In this document: one piece after another, positions 7,458 to 16,013 of the stretch
Numbering within the stretch: the first letter of the stretch is position 1
Layout: each line of letters starts with the position of its first letter
Assembly: GCF_001306135.1 (NCBI RefSeq)
Contig: NZ_LGKP01000035.1
Coordinates: 1 to 64,000 of the forward strand
DNA length: 64,000 nucleotides
Direction: 5' to 3'
From: Herpetosiphon geysericola
GTDB taxonomy: Bacteria > Chloroflexota > Chloroflexia > Chloroflexales > Herpetosiphonaceae
The notes under the pieces: model-generated
Databases searched by the model: none
Told to the model about the DNA's origin: nothing
Seen by the model: only the letters and a program-made list of their open reading frames with translations
Translations under genes and position numbers: made by a program

Positions 7458-9275
7458 TTATTTATTGGTCAGCAATTGCTCTAAGCGATCAACATAGCTT
7501 GCCAACACCCGGAAGGCGGCCTCAACTGGCTCGGCTGAAGCCATATCAACCCCAGCCAATTTCAGCGCATCCAACGGTGCCAACGAGCTACCAGCGCTCA
7601 AGAAGGCCAAATAGTTGCTTTGGGCATCGGGCTTGCCTGCCAACACACCTTCGGCCAAGGCATGGGCCGCGGCAATCCCTGTTGCATATTGATAGACATA
7701 GAAATTGGCGTACATATGGCCTGAGAAGGTGGCCCAGGTAATCCCCATGCGGTCTGCATCGGGCACAACTTCTTCGCCATAGCCTTCGCGGAACAAATCG
7801 AACATGATGCCGTTCAGGGTGGCGGCGGTTAATGGCTCGCCGCGTTGGCCGCGTTCGTGAATTTCAAGCTCGAATTGGGCCAAAATTGGCATGATGAAGA
7901 AATAGCGATGGAAGTTGCTCATGGCTTCTTCGATCAAGGCAATTTGGAAATCTGGGTCTTGGTTGGTGTTAAACAGGTGGTTGCGCACCAAAGCTTGGTT
8001 GAAGTTTGAAGCAACTTCGGCCACAAACAAGCCATAGTTGCTATACACCGTTGGTTGGTTTTGCCAGGTCAGATACGAGTGCATCGAGTGCCCAAGCTCG
8101 TGGGCCAAGGTGCTCATGCCAAAAATATCGTTGTTGTAGTTCATCAAGATATAAGGCGGCGTGCCTTTCCAGCCACTCGAAAATGCTCCGGCGCTCTTGC
8201 CTTTGTTGGGGTAAATATCAACCCAGCGATCGTCGAGCAAGCCACGTTTGGCAACGCTGGTGTAGCCTTCGCCCAACGGTTTCATGCCTTCAATAATCCA
8301 ATCGACTGCTTCGGTATAGGGAATATCAAGTTTTTTGGTGCTCAATGGGGCTTTGATGTCGTAAACGTGCAGTTGATCGTAGCCCAAGGCTTCACGACGT
8401 AAGCGCCAGTAGCGATGCCAAGTTGGGTAGTTTTTGCGCACTGTCGCCACCAATTGATGAAACACATCGGTTGGGATGTTGTTTTCGCCAAGCGCTGCCG
8501 CCAAGGCTGAGCTATAGTTGCGCACTCGAGCATTAAAAACATGTTGTTTGACACAGGTCGCCATACAATTGGCCATGGTGTTTTTGTTGGCCAAGTGGGC
8601 ATCGCTATAGTTTTCAAAGGCGGTGCGTCGCACTTCACGATCGGGGTCGGTGAGCAATAAGCCAATCGTGCCTTGGGTCAATTCCAATTCGGTTGCATCA
8701 GGGCCATGAGCTGCTGGATAGGCCAAATCAGCATCGGTCAAAATGCGGTGGGTCGAGTTGGCCGAGTCAAAGGCATCGCTGACCAAGCCCAACACTTGCT
8801 CAACTTCTGCTGAACGCACATGGGCTTGGCGGCGCTCAACTTCGTTGAAATATTGGCCATAGCTGACTAAATCGGCGTTTTCTGCTTGCCATTGCTTCAG
8901 TGTTTCAAAGCCAATGCCAATAATTTCTGGCTCGATAAACGCCGAGCTTGCCATTGTGCGAGCATAGACACCTAAGACTCGATCCATTTTGGCTTTGGCA
9001 ACTTGATCGGTGGTATCGACGCTATAGAAGAGGCTGGCATAAATATAGAGCTTGCCAACCCGCTCGTTGAGCTGATCGGCATAGTTTAGCGTTGCCAAGA
9101 GGGTTGGCGCACCTTCAGCCAAACGGCCTTGATATTGTTCGATCTCAGCAATCGATTGAGCATAGGCATCGAGCGCTTGTTCCCATTCAGCATCAGAAGC
9201 GAAAACTTTGGTTGCATCCCACGTATCGGCGAGGGCTACTTCCTGACGAGTTGGGACTGTTGCAGCGGTTGTCAT
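7458..9275 (-). CDS. pepF: Oligoendopeptidase F (M3 family zinc peptidase)
   Basis: 605 residues, the normal length for PepF. The zinc site is HELGH with His392, Glu393 and His396 inside STLAHELGHSMHSYL, and a distal Glu is expected about 25-30 residues later (around FVAEVASNFN, typical of M3). The N-terminal helical domain is complete. It cleaves oligopeptides in the cytoplasm; no signal sequence is seen. ATG 9275 has GGAG eight bases upstream. Confidence 0.93.
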   Translation of the reverse strand: MTTAATVPTRQEVALADTWDATKVFASDAEWEQALDAYAQSIAEIEQYQGRLAEGAPTLLATLNYADQLNERVGKLYIYASLFYSVDTTDQVAKAKMDRVLGVYARTMASSAFIEPEIIGIGFETLKQWQAENADLVSYGQYFNEVERRQAHVRSAEVEQVLGLVSDAFDSANSTHRILTDADLAYPAAHGPDATELELTQGTIGLLLTDPDREVRRTAFENYSDAHLANKNTMANCMATCVKQHVFNARVRNYSSALAAALGENNIPTDVFHQLVATVRKNYPTWHRYWRLRREALGYDQLHVYDIKAPLSTKKLDIPYTEAVDWIIEGMKPLGEGYTSVAKRGLLDDRWVDIYPNKGKSAGAFSSGWKGTPPYILMNYNNDIFGMSTLAHELGHSMHSYLTWQNQPTVYSNYGLFVAEVASNFNQALVRNHLFNTNQDPDFQIALIEEAMSNFHRYFFIMPILAQFELEIHERGQRGEPLTAATLNGIMFDLFREGYGEEVVPDADRMGITWATFSGHMYANFYVYQYATGIAAAHALAEGVLAGKPDAQSNYLAFLSAGSSLAPLDALKLAGVDMASAEPVEAAFRVLASYVDRLEQLLTNK

Positions 9276-9319
9276 TCCAAAACTCCTTCAACACACAGGT
9301 TTATGGCAATTGGCAACGA

Positions 9320-10078
9320 TTATTCATCGTCATCATCATCAAAATCATCGTGATCATCGTCAAAATCAGCTTCGATGTCACCATTCGCAGGGCGGAGATT
9401 CAGGCGATGTAACAAGCGCACCGCCAACGCCCAGCCAGCTTCCGAAAAGTCCATGCTTTGTTTGTCGTGGCTCTTAGCCAACAATTCAAGCATCGCCCGA
9501 TATTGGGGTGGCAAGCTGAATTCGATTGGCAAACTATAACTGCCATCAGCATTGATGCTGCTATCGATTTCAATATCTGCATCGTAGGTGGCGTGGGCAT
9601 AGCCCAATAATACGGCGGCATCTTCGCTCAGGGTCGCTAATTGCGCGCTATTATTTGGCAAACGCTCAATCCGAAAATAATCGCCGCCAGTCCGCGAACG
9701 GCGACGACGAGCAGCTCGATGTTCTTCAAAGGCCACAAATAAGCGTGAGCCGTTGGCTTGGGCTTCGACAGCTTGCCAGGTTAAGGTTTCGCCATCAAAG
9801 CGAAACCATTGATCGCGTGCTCCAGTTTCGATTTGCAGCAGATTGCCTGGTGCTTGCACATTGGGCATTTCTGGCAGCCGATCGATTTTATCCTTGAGGG
9901 TGACAACCCGATAATTGCGGGTGCGCAAACGGGCAATCAAGCCCAAGCCGCGTGCCGATGTGAGGGTAAACGAGTGGCCGTTGACCGTGCCCTCGCCACG
10001 TAAAATCGGAATCATTGCCGTATCGGCAATTAAAAAGGTATTGACGCTCACTTCTTCAAGATCTGGCCGACGAACCAT
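9320..10078 (-). CDS. Hypothetical protein with acidic low-complexity C-terminus
   Basis: 252 residues, family not recognised. The first half is predicted beta-rich (VNTFLIADTAMIPIL, GHSFTLTSARGLG), the middle has an RAARRRRSR basic patch, and the last 20 residues are almost entirely Asp (FDDDHDDFDDDDDE). No membrane segment or signal peptide is seen. The ATG follows the ruvC stop directly, with GGAGG inside the ruvC 3' end, so it is co-transcribed with ruvC; that does not prove a repair function. The acidic tail is encoded by an ATC/TCA trinucleotide run and could vary in length. Confidence 0.7.
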   Translation of the reverse strand: MVRRPDLEEVSVNTFLIADTAMIPILRGEGTVNGHSFTLTSARGLGLIARLRTRNYRVVTLKDKIDRLPEMPNVQAPGNLLQIETGARDQWFRFDGETLTWQAVEAQANGSRLFVAFEEHRAARRRRSRTGGDYFRIERLPNNSAQLATLSEDAAVLLGYAHATYDADIEIDSSINADGSYSLPIEFSLPPQYRAMLELLAKSHDKQSMDFSEAGWALAVRLLHRLNLRPANGDIEADFDDDHDDFDDDDDE

Positions 10079-10576
10079 CTAGGAATCCTCCTGAATTCGG
10101 TTAAGATAGGGTGCTGCGTAGGCGTGGCACATGGCAACGGCAAGGGCATCGGCGGCATCATCTGGCTTGGGAATATGATCCAAATTGAGGGTCATTTGCA
10201 CCAGATGTTGCATTTGCTTTTTGTCGGCGTTGCCATATCCAACCACGGCCTGTTTCACAGACAACGGTTTATATTCAAAAATTGGTAGTTTGGCTTGGCG
10301 CAACGCTAGCAAGGCCACGCCCCGCGCATGGCTTACGGCCATGGCAGTTGTCACATTTTTGGCAAAAAAGAGTTCTTCAACTGCCGCAACTACAGGTCGA
10401 TACTCGGCCAAAACATGCGCTAAATCATTGTAAATGCTCACCAAGCGATCAGGCAATGGCTGTTTGGCTGGTGTGGTAAAAGCGCCATAGGCAACCATGC
10501 TCAAATCGCTGCCATCAGCCTCAATAATGCCCCAGCCCATAATTGCCGTGCCTGGGTCAATCCCGATAATGCGCAT
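10079..10576 (-). CDS. ruvC: Crossover junction endodeoxyribonuclease RuvC
   Basis: 165 residues, standard RuvC size. IIGIDPGTA gives the first catalytic Asp7; VEELFFAKN provides the catalytic Glu; KPDDAADALAVAMCHA carries the C-terminal acidic pair. It resolves Holliday junctions with RuvAB, neither of which lies nearby. First gene of a two-gene unit with the acidic-tail hypothetical. Confidence 0.96.
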   Translation of the reverse strand: MRIIGIDPGTAIMGWGIIEADGSDLSMVAYGAFTTPAKQPLPDRLVSIYNDLAHVLAEYRPVVAAVEELFFAKNVTTAMAVSHARGVALLALRQAKLPIFEYKPLSVKQAVVGYGNADKKQMQHLVQMTLNLDHIPKPDDAADALAVAMCHAYAAPYLNRIQEDS

Positions 10577-10621
10577 TGTGTTTCCTCAATGATCGTGCTG
10601 CTTGCATTATAACGGCTTTCG

Positions 10622-11773
10622 CTATTCCGCCCGTCCGCGTCCCGTGTCGCCATAGCCAGTCAATTCAACATAGCCATAGCCCGTCGCATTGCCGCTAATT
10701 GCCACCGAGCCTTCCCAATAGCGAATTGTCAGCGGCATTTCTTGGTTGGCAACTTGGGGCGTAATGCTCAATTCAAGTTGTTCGCTGGGCATGCTCAAGC
10801 GCCATTGGCCTGGATACTGAATGCCTTGCGCGCTTTGCCATTGCTTGGTTACTTCGAGGGTTAGCTCGCTTTGGGCAATTTTGCGGGTCGAGCCATCGGC
10901 CAAGGTCAGTGTTCCGCCCGATAAATGGTTGATCGAGCCATCTTGATTACGAATATTAAAATAGGTGATTTCACGTTGATCATCAAGCTGGATGGCAAAC
11001 CAATCCCAGCCAACCGCTTGATCTTCGAGTGCCCCCGAACCCCATTCGTGATCCATCCATGCTTTGCCAGTCACGGCAATTTCACGACCATCAATGTTCA
11101 GTGTGCCGCTGGTGGTCATGTTGGTCAGCGAATAATAATACGAAGCATTGCCCAACTCAGCGCCTTTTTGGCTTAAGCCACGATCGCCTTGCAAGGTTGG
11201 GGTTTTGCTCGATTCAAGTTTGAGGTTCAGCGCAATTGGGGCTTGCTGCGCTGTAAGCTGCATGGTCATTCCTTCAGGGCCGCTACCAACTGCCTGCCAA
11301 TCTTCAACAAACACCTTGAAGGGATCTCCAGTTGCGTTGGCGAGTTGCGGGTTGCCACGCATAAAGCGTTCGAAGGCATAAAAGCGTTGATTGGCCACAT
11401 CGGTTAATCCCAAGTGGGCCATATAAATGTCGCTGGTTGCCAAACTCGCCGTGCGACTAATCACTTGATCGGTGGCGGCTGAGCGAAAAAAGGTCAGCTG
11501 AAAGCCAAAACGCTGGCCATCAGCACTCACCAAATTGCCAGTGTAATACCACCATTCGGTGCGATAACCTGCATGCACCCCATGATCTGCAGGAAATTGA
11601 AATGGCCGTGGCTCGGTTGCACGCACATAATCGCCCTGATTGGCTTGGCTCAGCATCCCAACGGCGCTGATCGAGGTTTGAATTTCGGTTTGGCTTGGTT
11701 GCAACAGCCACCAAGCGCCACCTGCAAGTAAGGCCACAATCAGCAATGAACCTATAACCAAACGTATTCGCAT
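10622..11773 (-). CDS. AttH/carotenoid 1,2-hydratase-like lipocalin-domain protein
   Basis: 383 residues. A signal anchor or signal peptide (residues about 1-25) is followed by FPADHGVHAGYRTEWWYYTG, then GFQLTFFRS, AWMDHEWGSG and QLDDQREITYFNIR, the hallmarks of the AttH / CrtC-like family (two lipocalin-like beta-barrel halves). In other bacteria AttH homologues are encoded with an AttEFG-type ABC exporter; none is adjacent here. No carotenoid genes are nearby, so a hydratase activity should not be assumed. ATG 11773 is preceded by AAGGAG; the frame extends to 11827 without a ribosome binding site. Confidence 0.85.
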   Translation of the reverse strand: MRIRLVIGSLLIVALLAGGAWWLLQPSQTEIQTSISAVGMLSQANQGDYVRATEPRPFQFPADHGVHAGYRTEWWYYTGNLVSADGQRFGFQLTFFRSAATDQVISRTASLATSDIYMAHLGLTDVANQRFYAFERFMRGNPQLANATGDPFKVFVEDWQAVGSGPEGMTMQLTAQQAPIALNLKLESSKTPTLQGDRGLSQKGAELGNASYYYSLTNMTTSGTLNIDGREIAVTGKAWMDHEWGSGALEDQAVGWDWFAIQLDDQREITYFNIRNQDGSINHLSGGTLTLADGSTRKIAQSELTLEVTKQWQSAQGIQYPGQWRLSMPSEQLELSITPQVANQEMPLTIRYWEGSVAISGNATGYGYVELTGYGDTGRGRAE

Positions 11774-11852
11774 ACGATATACTCCTTGAAAACAGCAACG
11801 CATCCAGTCCAATCCTGGATGCGTCACATAGCAATCGTATCACGAAATCTGC

Positions 11853-12434
11853 TTAGGCGAATAACCAAATTAGGCCGGCAATCACCAACGTAAGCAAACC
11901 AAAGAGCCAAAAAATGCGCCGTTGAACGCGTGAAACGCCACTAAAATCAAATGCCACTTGATAGTTGTTGGTCGCTGGCAGTTGTTGCAACAACAATGGC
12001 CATAGTTTGGCGATGTTTGCCCAGCGCAATGGATTGATAATGACAATCGTATCACGCAGATCTTCGCTTGCTAAACGCCGTAGTTGTGGCTCTGGTAAAT
12101 TGGCATAGGGCTGGCGCAAAATTAGATAGGGCAGGGCTAGCCCCGCAATGCTCTGCAACGTGCCAACTCCTGCAACCTGCTCCCAATCAATCGTCACTGG
12201 CTTGCCTGAGTGCTTGATGATCAAGTTGGTTGCGCTGATGCTGAGCCGCTGATTCAGCCCCCGCCCAAGCCAAATCAGGATGCCGACTAAAAATAAGAGG
12301 CCAATCCCGAGTTTTACGCCTGGCTCGCTCAAGGCTTGCACGATCAGCATAATCAGCAGTGCACTAGCAATCCCAATAAAGCCAATGGTTGGCCACCAAA
12401 AACGCGGGCGAATGGTTATTATGTGTTTGGTCAT
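11853..12434 (-). CDS. Tandem membrane paralog 1 of 8 (possible PH-like domain), most divergent
   Basis: 193 residues: two N-terminal membrane helices (about 11-34 and 41-58), a soluble central domain beginning RLSISATNLIIKHSGKPVTIDWEQVAGVG, and a C-terminal helix (about 172-192). The core pattern 'xLxIsxxxLxIxxxxxxxxIxWexVxxVG' and the following YLILRQP are shared with the seven genes upstream and resemble bacterial PH domains; this fold is an inference. It lacks the E-Q-Q-Q-R-T segment found in copies 6 and 8. It is the last gene of the array and is noticeably richer in G+C than copies 2-8. Confidence 0.65.
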   Translation of the reverse strand: MTKHIITIRPRFWWPTIGFIGIASALLIMLIVQALSEPGVKLGIGLLFLVGILIWLGRGLNQRLSISATNLIIKHSGKPVTIDWEQVAGVGTLQSIAGLALPYLILRQPYANLPEPQLRRLASEDLRDTIVIINPLRWANIAKLWPLLLQQLPATNNYQVAFDFSGVSRVQRRIFWLFGLLTLVIAGLIWLFA

Positions 12435-12437
12435 GGA

Positions 12438-12998
12438 CTATTGTAAGCTCCATGCTAGCAATGCTGCACCTAAACCAAATATAAAAATTGCATATGGAAA
12501 TATTTTATTCCAGCTTTTGCCAGCTATTGGCACAAATAATTGGTTTTTAGGTTTAAAGCTAACTTTTGTTTGAATATGTTTAATGATTCTTGTATGATTT
12601 TCCCAAGCATCTAAAATAATCGCTCGATTACGATAATATTTGGGTAGATTTTGGCTATAGGGTAAATTTGGTAATTTCAAAGTTTGATTTAATGTAATAT
12701 AATGAAAATTACGATGGTAATTTGTGAATTCTTGGATGCCTTCAATGTCATTCCAAGATATAAAAATATCCTTTTGAAAAATTTGGTAAATAAGTATGCC
12801 ATCATTATTAATAGATAATCTAGCGTATAGCCTATTGATCATATTAATCAGGCCAAGCGATAGATAGAAACATAAAGATAATATTGTTTTCAATTCAAAT
12901 GTATTATCGAAAAATAGAAATATTGGTAATAAAATACATATAACAATACCAATTAAGATTAATCTATGATCTTTTGTTCGAAAAACTTCGTTTTGCAT
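12438..12998 (-). CDS. Tandem membrane paralog 2 of 8 (possible PH-like domain)
   Basis: 186 residues with the array's architecture: two N-terminal helices, a central domain starting RLSINNDGILIYQIFQKDIFISWNDIEGIQ, and a C-terminal helix after NQLFVPIAG. The LFVPxxx motif and the ILDAWE segment link it to copies 5 and 7. Codon use is strongly AT-biased. The gap to copy 1 is three bases. Confidence 0.65.
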   Translation of the reverse strand: MQNEVFRTKDHRLILIGIVICILLPIFLFFDNTFELKTILSLCFYLSLGLINMINRLYARLSINNDGILIYQIFQKDIFISWNDIEGIQEFTNYHRNFHYITLNQTLKLPNLPYSQNLPKYYRNRAIILDAWENHTRIIKHIQTKVSFKPKNQLFVPIAGKSWNKIFPYAIFIFGLGAALLAWSLQ

Positions 12999-13026
12999 AT
13001 ATGAAATCCTTTATGGATTTATAATC

Positions 13027-13602
13027 CTAGCCCCAAAGAATAAGCAGCGGAATCATAATTGGAATCATAATTAGCGAAAAGAAAAACACTCGTTTCGTAT
13101 AGTCCGAAAAACTAACCGTAAAAGGCACAATCAAATTATTATCTGCTGCCGATTGCATGTTTTGTTCTGCCAAATGCTTAATTTGCTGATGATTATCCCA
13201 TTCTTGCAACATTAATGTACGCCGATGATATGGTTTGGGGATAATCGAAGGAAAAAGCGAATCCAACAAATCAACATCACGCTCAAAAAAGATATATTCA
13301 ATTGGCCGATTGGATAGAATAAAATAGTGTAGATTTGAAATTTCATGCCATTTTGCAGTTTTAGTAGCATTAAATAAGCGTTTAACCGTAATCCCGTGTT
13401 CATCGACGATTAATTTTCGATAGTATTCGCTCAATAAAAAATACGCATACAACACAGACATAACAATAAATAGTACTGGAAATTTTCTCAGATTAAACAT
13501 TGTTTTATAGACGATAATCATAATAATCAATAGAACAAACCAGCCTAATGTGATTAACATTGTCTTTTTAAGCTTAGCTGCCCTAAATGTCATCGGTTGC
13601 AT
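13027..13602 (-). CDS. Tandem membrane paralog 3 of 8 (possible PH-like domain)
   Basis: 191 residues. Two N-terminal helices, a central domain with KLIVDEHGITVKRLF and AKWHEISNLHYF, then LQEWDNHQQIKHLAEQ, LIVPFTVSF and a long C-terminal hydrophobic segment (about 172-190). Related to copies 2, 5 and 7. AAGGGATTT lies before the ATG. Function unknown. Confidence 0.65.
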   Translation of the reverse strand: MQPMTFRAAKLKKTMLITLGWFVLLIIMIIVYKTMFNLRKFPVLFIVMSVLYAYFLLSEYYRKLIVDEHGITVKRLFNATKTAKWHEISNLHYFILSNRPIEYIFFERDVDLLDSLFPSIIPKPYHRRTLMLQEWDNHQQIKHLAEQNMQSAADNNLIVPFTVSFSDYTKRVFFFSLIMIPIMIPLLILWG

Positions 13603-13613
13603 AAATCCCTTGC

Positions 13614-14108
13614 CTAAATCTGAATATTGAATTGAACCCGAACTTGGTCGAATGTTTGCTGTTCGAGCTGCTGCTTGATCGATTCAAGCAATTCTGTGCT
13701 ACGCTCCCAGCGATCAAGGTACATCACGCGATAGGCATGATTATCGTTTGTCAGTTGGTTAATCAGTTGCTCGGACACCAATTGGTTGGCTTGCTGCACG
13801 ACCAAATATGGCCGCGGCTCGTGATCATGCTCAGTATAATTGATATAGGCAACCTCGTTCCAGCCAACCAGCGTGCGCTGTGGCATTTGATACATATCGA
13901 GACCTTGCTCGCTCACAATAATTCGTTCACGCGATTTCCAGAAGAGATTGATTAATAGCAAAACTAAACCAAGATTAATCACATATAATTCAATTTTTGC
14001 TGGCTCGCGAATAAGCCATAAGCCAAACGCTACCAATAAAAATCCACCAATCAAGCCAAAATTTGGTAGTAATAAATGGTCACTACGTTTAAAAATATGT
14101 GTTTGCAT
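13614..14108 (-). CDS. Tandem membrane paralog 4 of 8, lacking the C-terminal helix
   Basis: 164 residues, about 25 fewer than its neighbours. It has the two N-terminal helices and the central domain (RIIVSEQGLDMYQMPQRTLVGWNEVAYINY, then YLDRWERSTELLESIKQQLEQ) but stops shortly after VRVQFNIQI, so the final membrane segment found in the other copies is absent. It may be a natural soluble-tail variant or a truncated copy. It is separated from copy 5 by a 92-base, very AT-rich gap that may contain a promoter; ribosome binding site is weak. Confidence 0.6.
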   Translation of the reverse strand: MQTHIFKRSDHLLLPNFGLIGGFLLVAFGLWLIREPAKIELYVINLGLVLLLINLFWKSRERIIVSEQGLDMYQMPQRTLVGWNEVAYINYTEHDHEPRPYLVVQQANQLVSEQLINQLTNDNHAYRVMYLDRWERSTELLESIKQQLEQQTFDQVRVQFNIQI

Positions 14109-14200
14109 ATTTAGCTTAATCTATATTTGAATAGATAAAAAATAACCATTAGAAAAAATAAATATGTGGAAATTTAACCGTATTTTACGAATATAGTTAC

Positions 14201-14764
14201 TTAAAACAACAATAGAATTGTCACTGTTGTTACAATAACCCCAATAAGCATCACAATTAGGGCAAGCTTGGTGGTTGCAGTTTCTCGGGTGCTGGTAAAT
14301 GGCACAAACAGCTGATTTTCTGAGCTTGTGGCTGGCAGTTGCTGCTTGATTAATGCTTGCACTTTGCTTGCTTGCTCCCATAGATTAAGAATTAAGGTTG
14401 TTGCTTGGTTGGCTTTTGGTACATCGGCATATTCTAATGGCTCGACAAGTGGAATTGGTTTGCGCAAGACTAAATATTGCACTTCACGCGTGCCAAGCTT
14501 AACCTGCTGCTGCCCAAGAATATCGGCCCACTCAATTTGAATCGGTTGGCGAAAGATACGCCGAATAACCAAGCCATCTTGATCAATCAATAAGCGCGTT
14601 GTTAAACCATTGATTTGGCTTAGGATGAGAATAATGCATGAGCCAAGTACGAATAGGCTGCTATAAATATTTGTCGCTAGCCAAATTCCAAGTAAAATAA
14701 TCGCAACTATCAAAACAAACAGCTTTGTTTTATACTTTGCTAATTTGAATATATGCTCTTCCAC
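14201..14764 (-). CDS. Tandem membrane paralog 5 of 8 (possible PH-like domain)
   Basis: 187 residues, GTG start with AAAGGAAAGG upstream. Two N-terminal helices, then RLLIDQDGLVIRRIFRQPIQIEWADILGQQ, YLVLRKPIPLVEP, LNLWEQASKVQALI, NQLFVPFTSTRE and a C-terminal helix. It is closest to copy 7; they share DQDGLVIRR, the LRKxIP motif, WEQ and LFVPFT. No enzymatic motif. Confidence 0.7.
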   Translation of the reverse strand: MEEHIFKLAKYKTKLFVLIVAIILLGIWLATNIYSSLFVLGSCIILILSQINGLTTRLLIDQDGLVIRRIFRQPIQIEWADILGQQQVKLGTREVQYLVLRKPIPLVEPLEYADVPKANQATTLILNLWEQASKVQALIKQQLPATSSENQLFVPFTSTRETATTKLALIVMLIGVIVTTVTILLLF

Positions 14765-14795
14765 AGCCTTTCCTTTCTCATTTTTAAATCAAATA

Positions 14796-15386
14796 TTAAA
14801 TTGAACCAATAATTAACATGGCAATTACATTTACGATAATAATATAAAGATTGATTTTATCGTAATACATAAAGCTTTTTGGATATTTTTTAATCTCTGG
14901 AATGACATAATATGAATCATGATTTTGATATACTCGATGATAAATTGCTTCAAACAATTGCTGCTGTTTATTCCAGCCTTCAAGGGTAATGGTACGTTGT
15001 TGTTGCTCAGGTTTTACTTCCAGCAGCTTAACGTTTGGAAACTTAGCAATCGGCTCACGCAGTACGATAAAGGGAATCAAGCTGAAGCGTTTCCCATTGG
15101 CAATCCCTACTGATTCGATTGCATTCCAAGGAATAAACGCTCGCTGCCAGCCGCGCCGAATCAATAAACCACTATCGCTAATGCGCAATAAGGCGGTTGC
15201 TTGAACGAGACTTGGTAGCGCCATCGCAAGAAATAGCCATATGATGGTTAATCCCGAGAACTCAAACGACTGACCAATTGTATACATCAAAAATAGAATG
15301 ACCGCCAAATAGGTTATGCCATACAGGCGATAGGCTGAGCGAAAATTCAGTTCGGATGGTTTAATCGAATCGTTTGTTTCTAGCAT
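14796..15386 (-). CDS. Tandem membrane paralog 6 of 8 (possible PH-like domain)
   Basis: About 196 residues. Two N-terminal helices, then LLRISDSGLLIRRGWQRAFIPWNAIESVG, PFIVLREPIAKFP, PEQQQRTITLEGWNKQQQL and a C-terminal helix. With copy 8 it forms the second subfamily, marked by RRGWQ and EQQQRT-LTLEGW. ATG 15386 is preceded by GAGAG at five bases, as in copy 8; an in-frame ATG at 15398 is the alternative start. Confidence 0.7.
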   Translation of the reverse strand: MLETNDSIKPSELNFRSAYRLYGITYLAVILFLMYTIGQSFEFSGLTIIWLFLAMALPSLVQATALLRISDSGLLIRRGWQRAFIPWNAIESVGIANGKRFSLIPFIVLREPIAKFPNVKLLEVKPEQQQRTITLEGWNKQQQLFEAIYHRVYQNHDSYYVIPEIKKYPKSFMYYDKINLYIIIVNVIAMLIIGSI

Positions 15387-15452
15387 GGTGTCTCTCATTG
15401 CTCAAATCAATCGCTAGCCATTACGTCGGTAGCTGTTTGAAGGTTACACGCC

Positions 15453-16013
15453 TTAGCGAAACGTGTTTAAGCTGAAAAGCACGATTGCAATACCGATCGC
15501 AATAAGCAATGGTAATGCTTTGCGCAGATTGCGATCAACCGTAAAGGGCACAAAAAGTTGATCAGCTGGACTTTTTGCTGGCAAATGTGGCTCGATTAAT
15601 GACAATAAGCGAGTTGGTTGCTCCCAAGCCTCAAGAATAAAAACATTCGCCTGAAATTCTTTTGGTATAAAGATCGGTCTAAGCGTAGGAATGGCTTTCC
15701 GCAAGAGAAGATAGCGCATCTCACGCTGGCCAAGGTTGAAATAGTGTTGTTCAAGAATGTCGTCCCAAATAATGCGTACATCCTTACGAAACAAGCGCCG
15801 AATAACCAAACCATCCTGATCAACAATCAATTTGATGCTTAACTCGTAGATTGTGCTGGGAAAACTGACGAGAATGAGCAGCGTAAAGATCCAATTCAGA
15901 TCAAAATTACTATAGATTAATATAATAAACATAAGTATTTTGACGAATCCGATGGCAATGATTAATCGATAATTGCTTACTTTAAACGTAACTGAATTCA
16001 CGTTAGGATCCAT
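15453..16013 (-). CDS. Tandem membrane paralog 7 of 8 (possible PH-like domain)
   Basis: 186 residues from ATG 16013, which has GGGAG six bases upstream and overlaps the end of copy 8 by 11 bases; the open frame reaches 16157 but that would lie inside copy 8. Architecture: two N-terminal helices, KLIVDQDGLVIRRLFRKDVRIIWDDILEQ, YLLLRKAIPTL, ILEAWEQPTRLLSLIE, DQLFVPFTVDRN and a C-terminal helix. Closest to copy 5. Confidence 0.7.
   Translation of the reverse strand: MDPNVNSVTFKVSNYRLIIAIGFVKILMFIILIYSNFDLNWIFTLLILVSFPSTIYELSIKLIVDQDGLVIRRLFRKDVRIIWDDILEQHYFNLGQREMRYLLLRKAIPTLRPIFIPKEFQANVFILEAWEQPTRLLSLIEPHLPAKSPADQLFVPFTVDRNLRKALPLLIAIGIAIVLFSLNTFR

Noticed and set aside
10622-11773. True carotenoid 1,2-hydratase (CrtC)
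   Set aside because: The lipocalin-type family fits, but there is no carotenoid gene nearby, so only the broad family is stated.
14121-14381. Minus-strand frame of 86 codons overlapping paralog 5
   Set aside because: Different frame of a well-supported gene, and no ribosome binding site.
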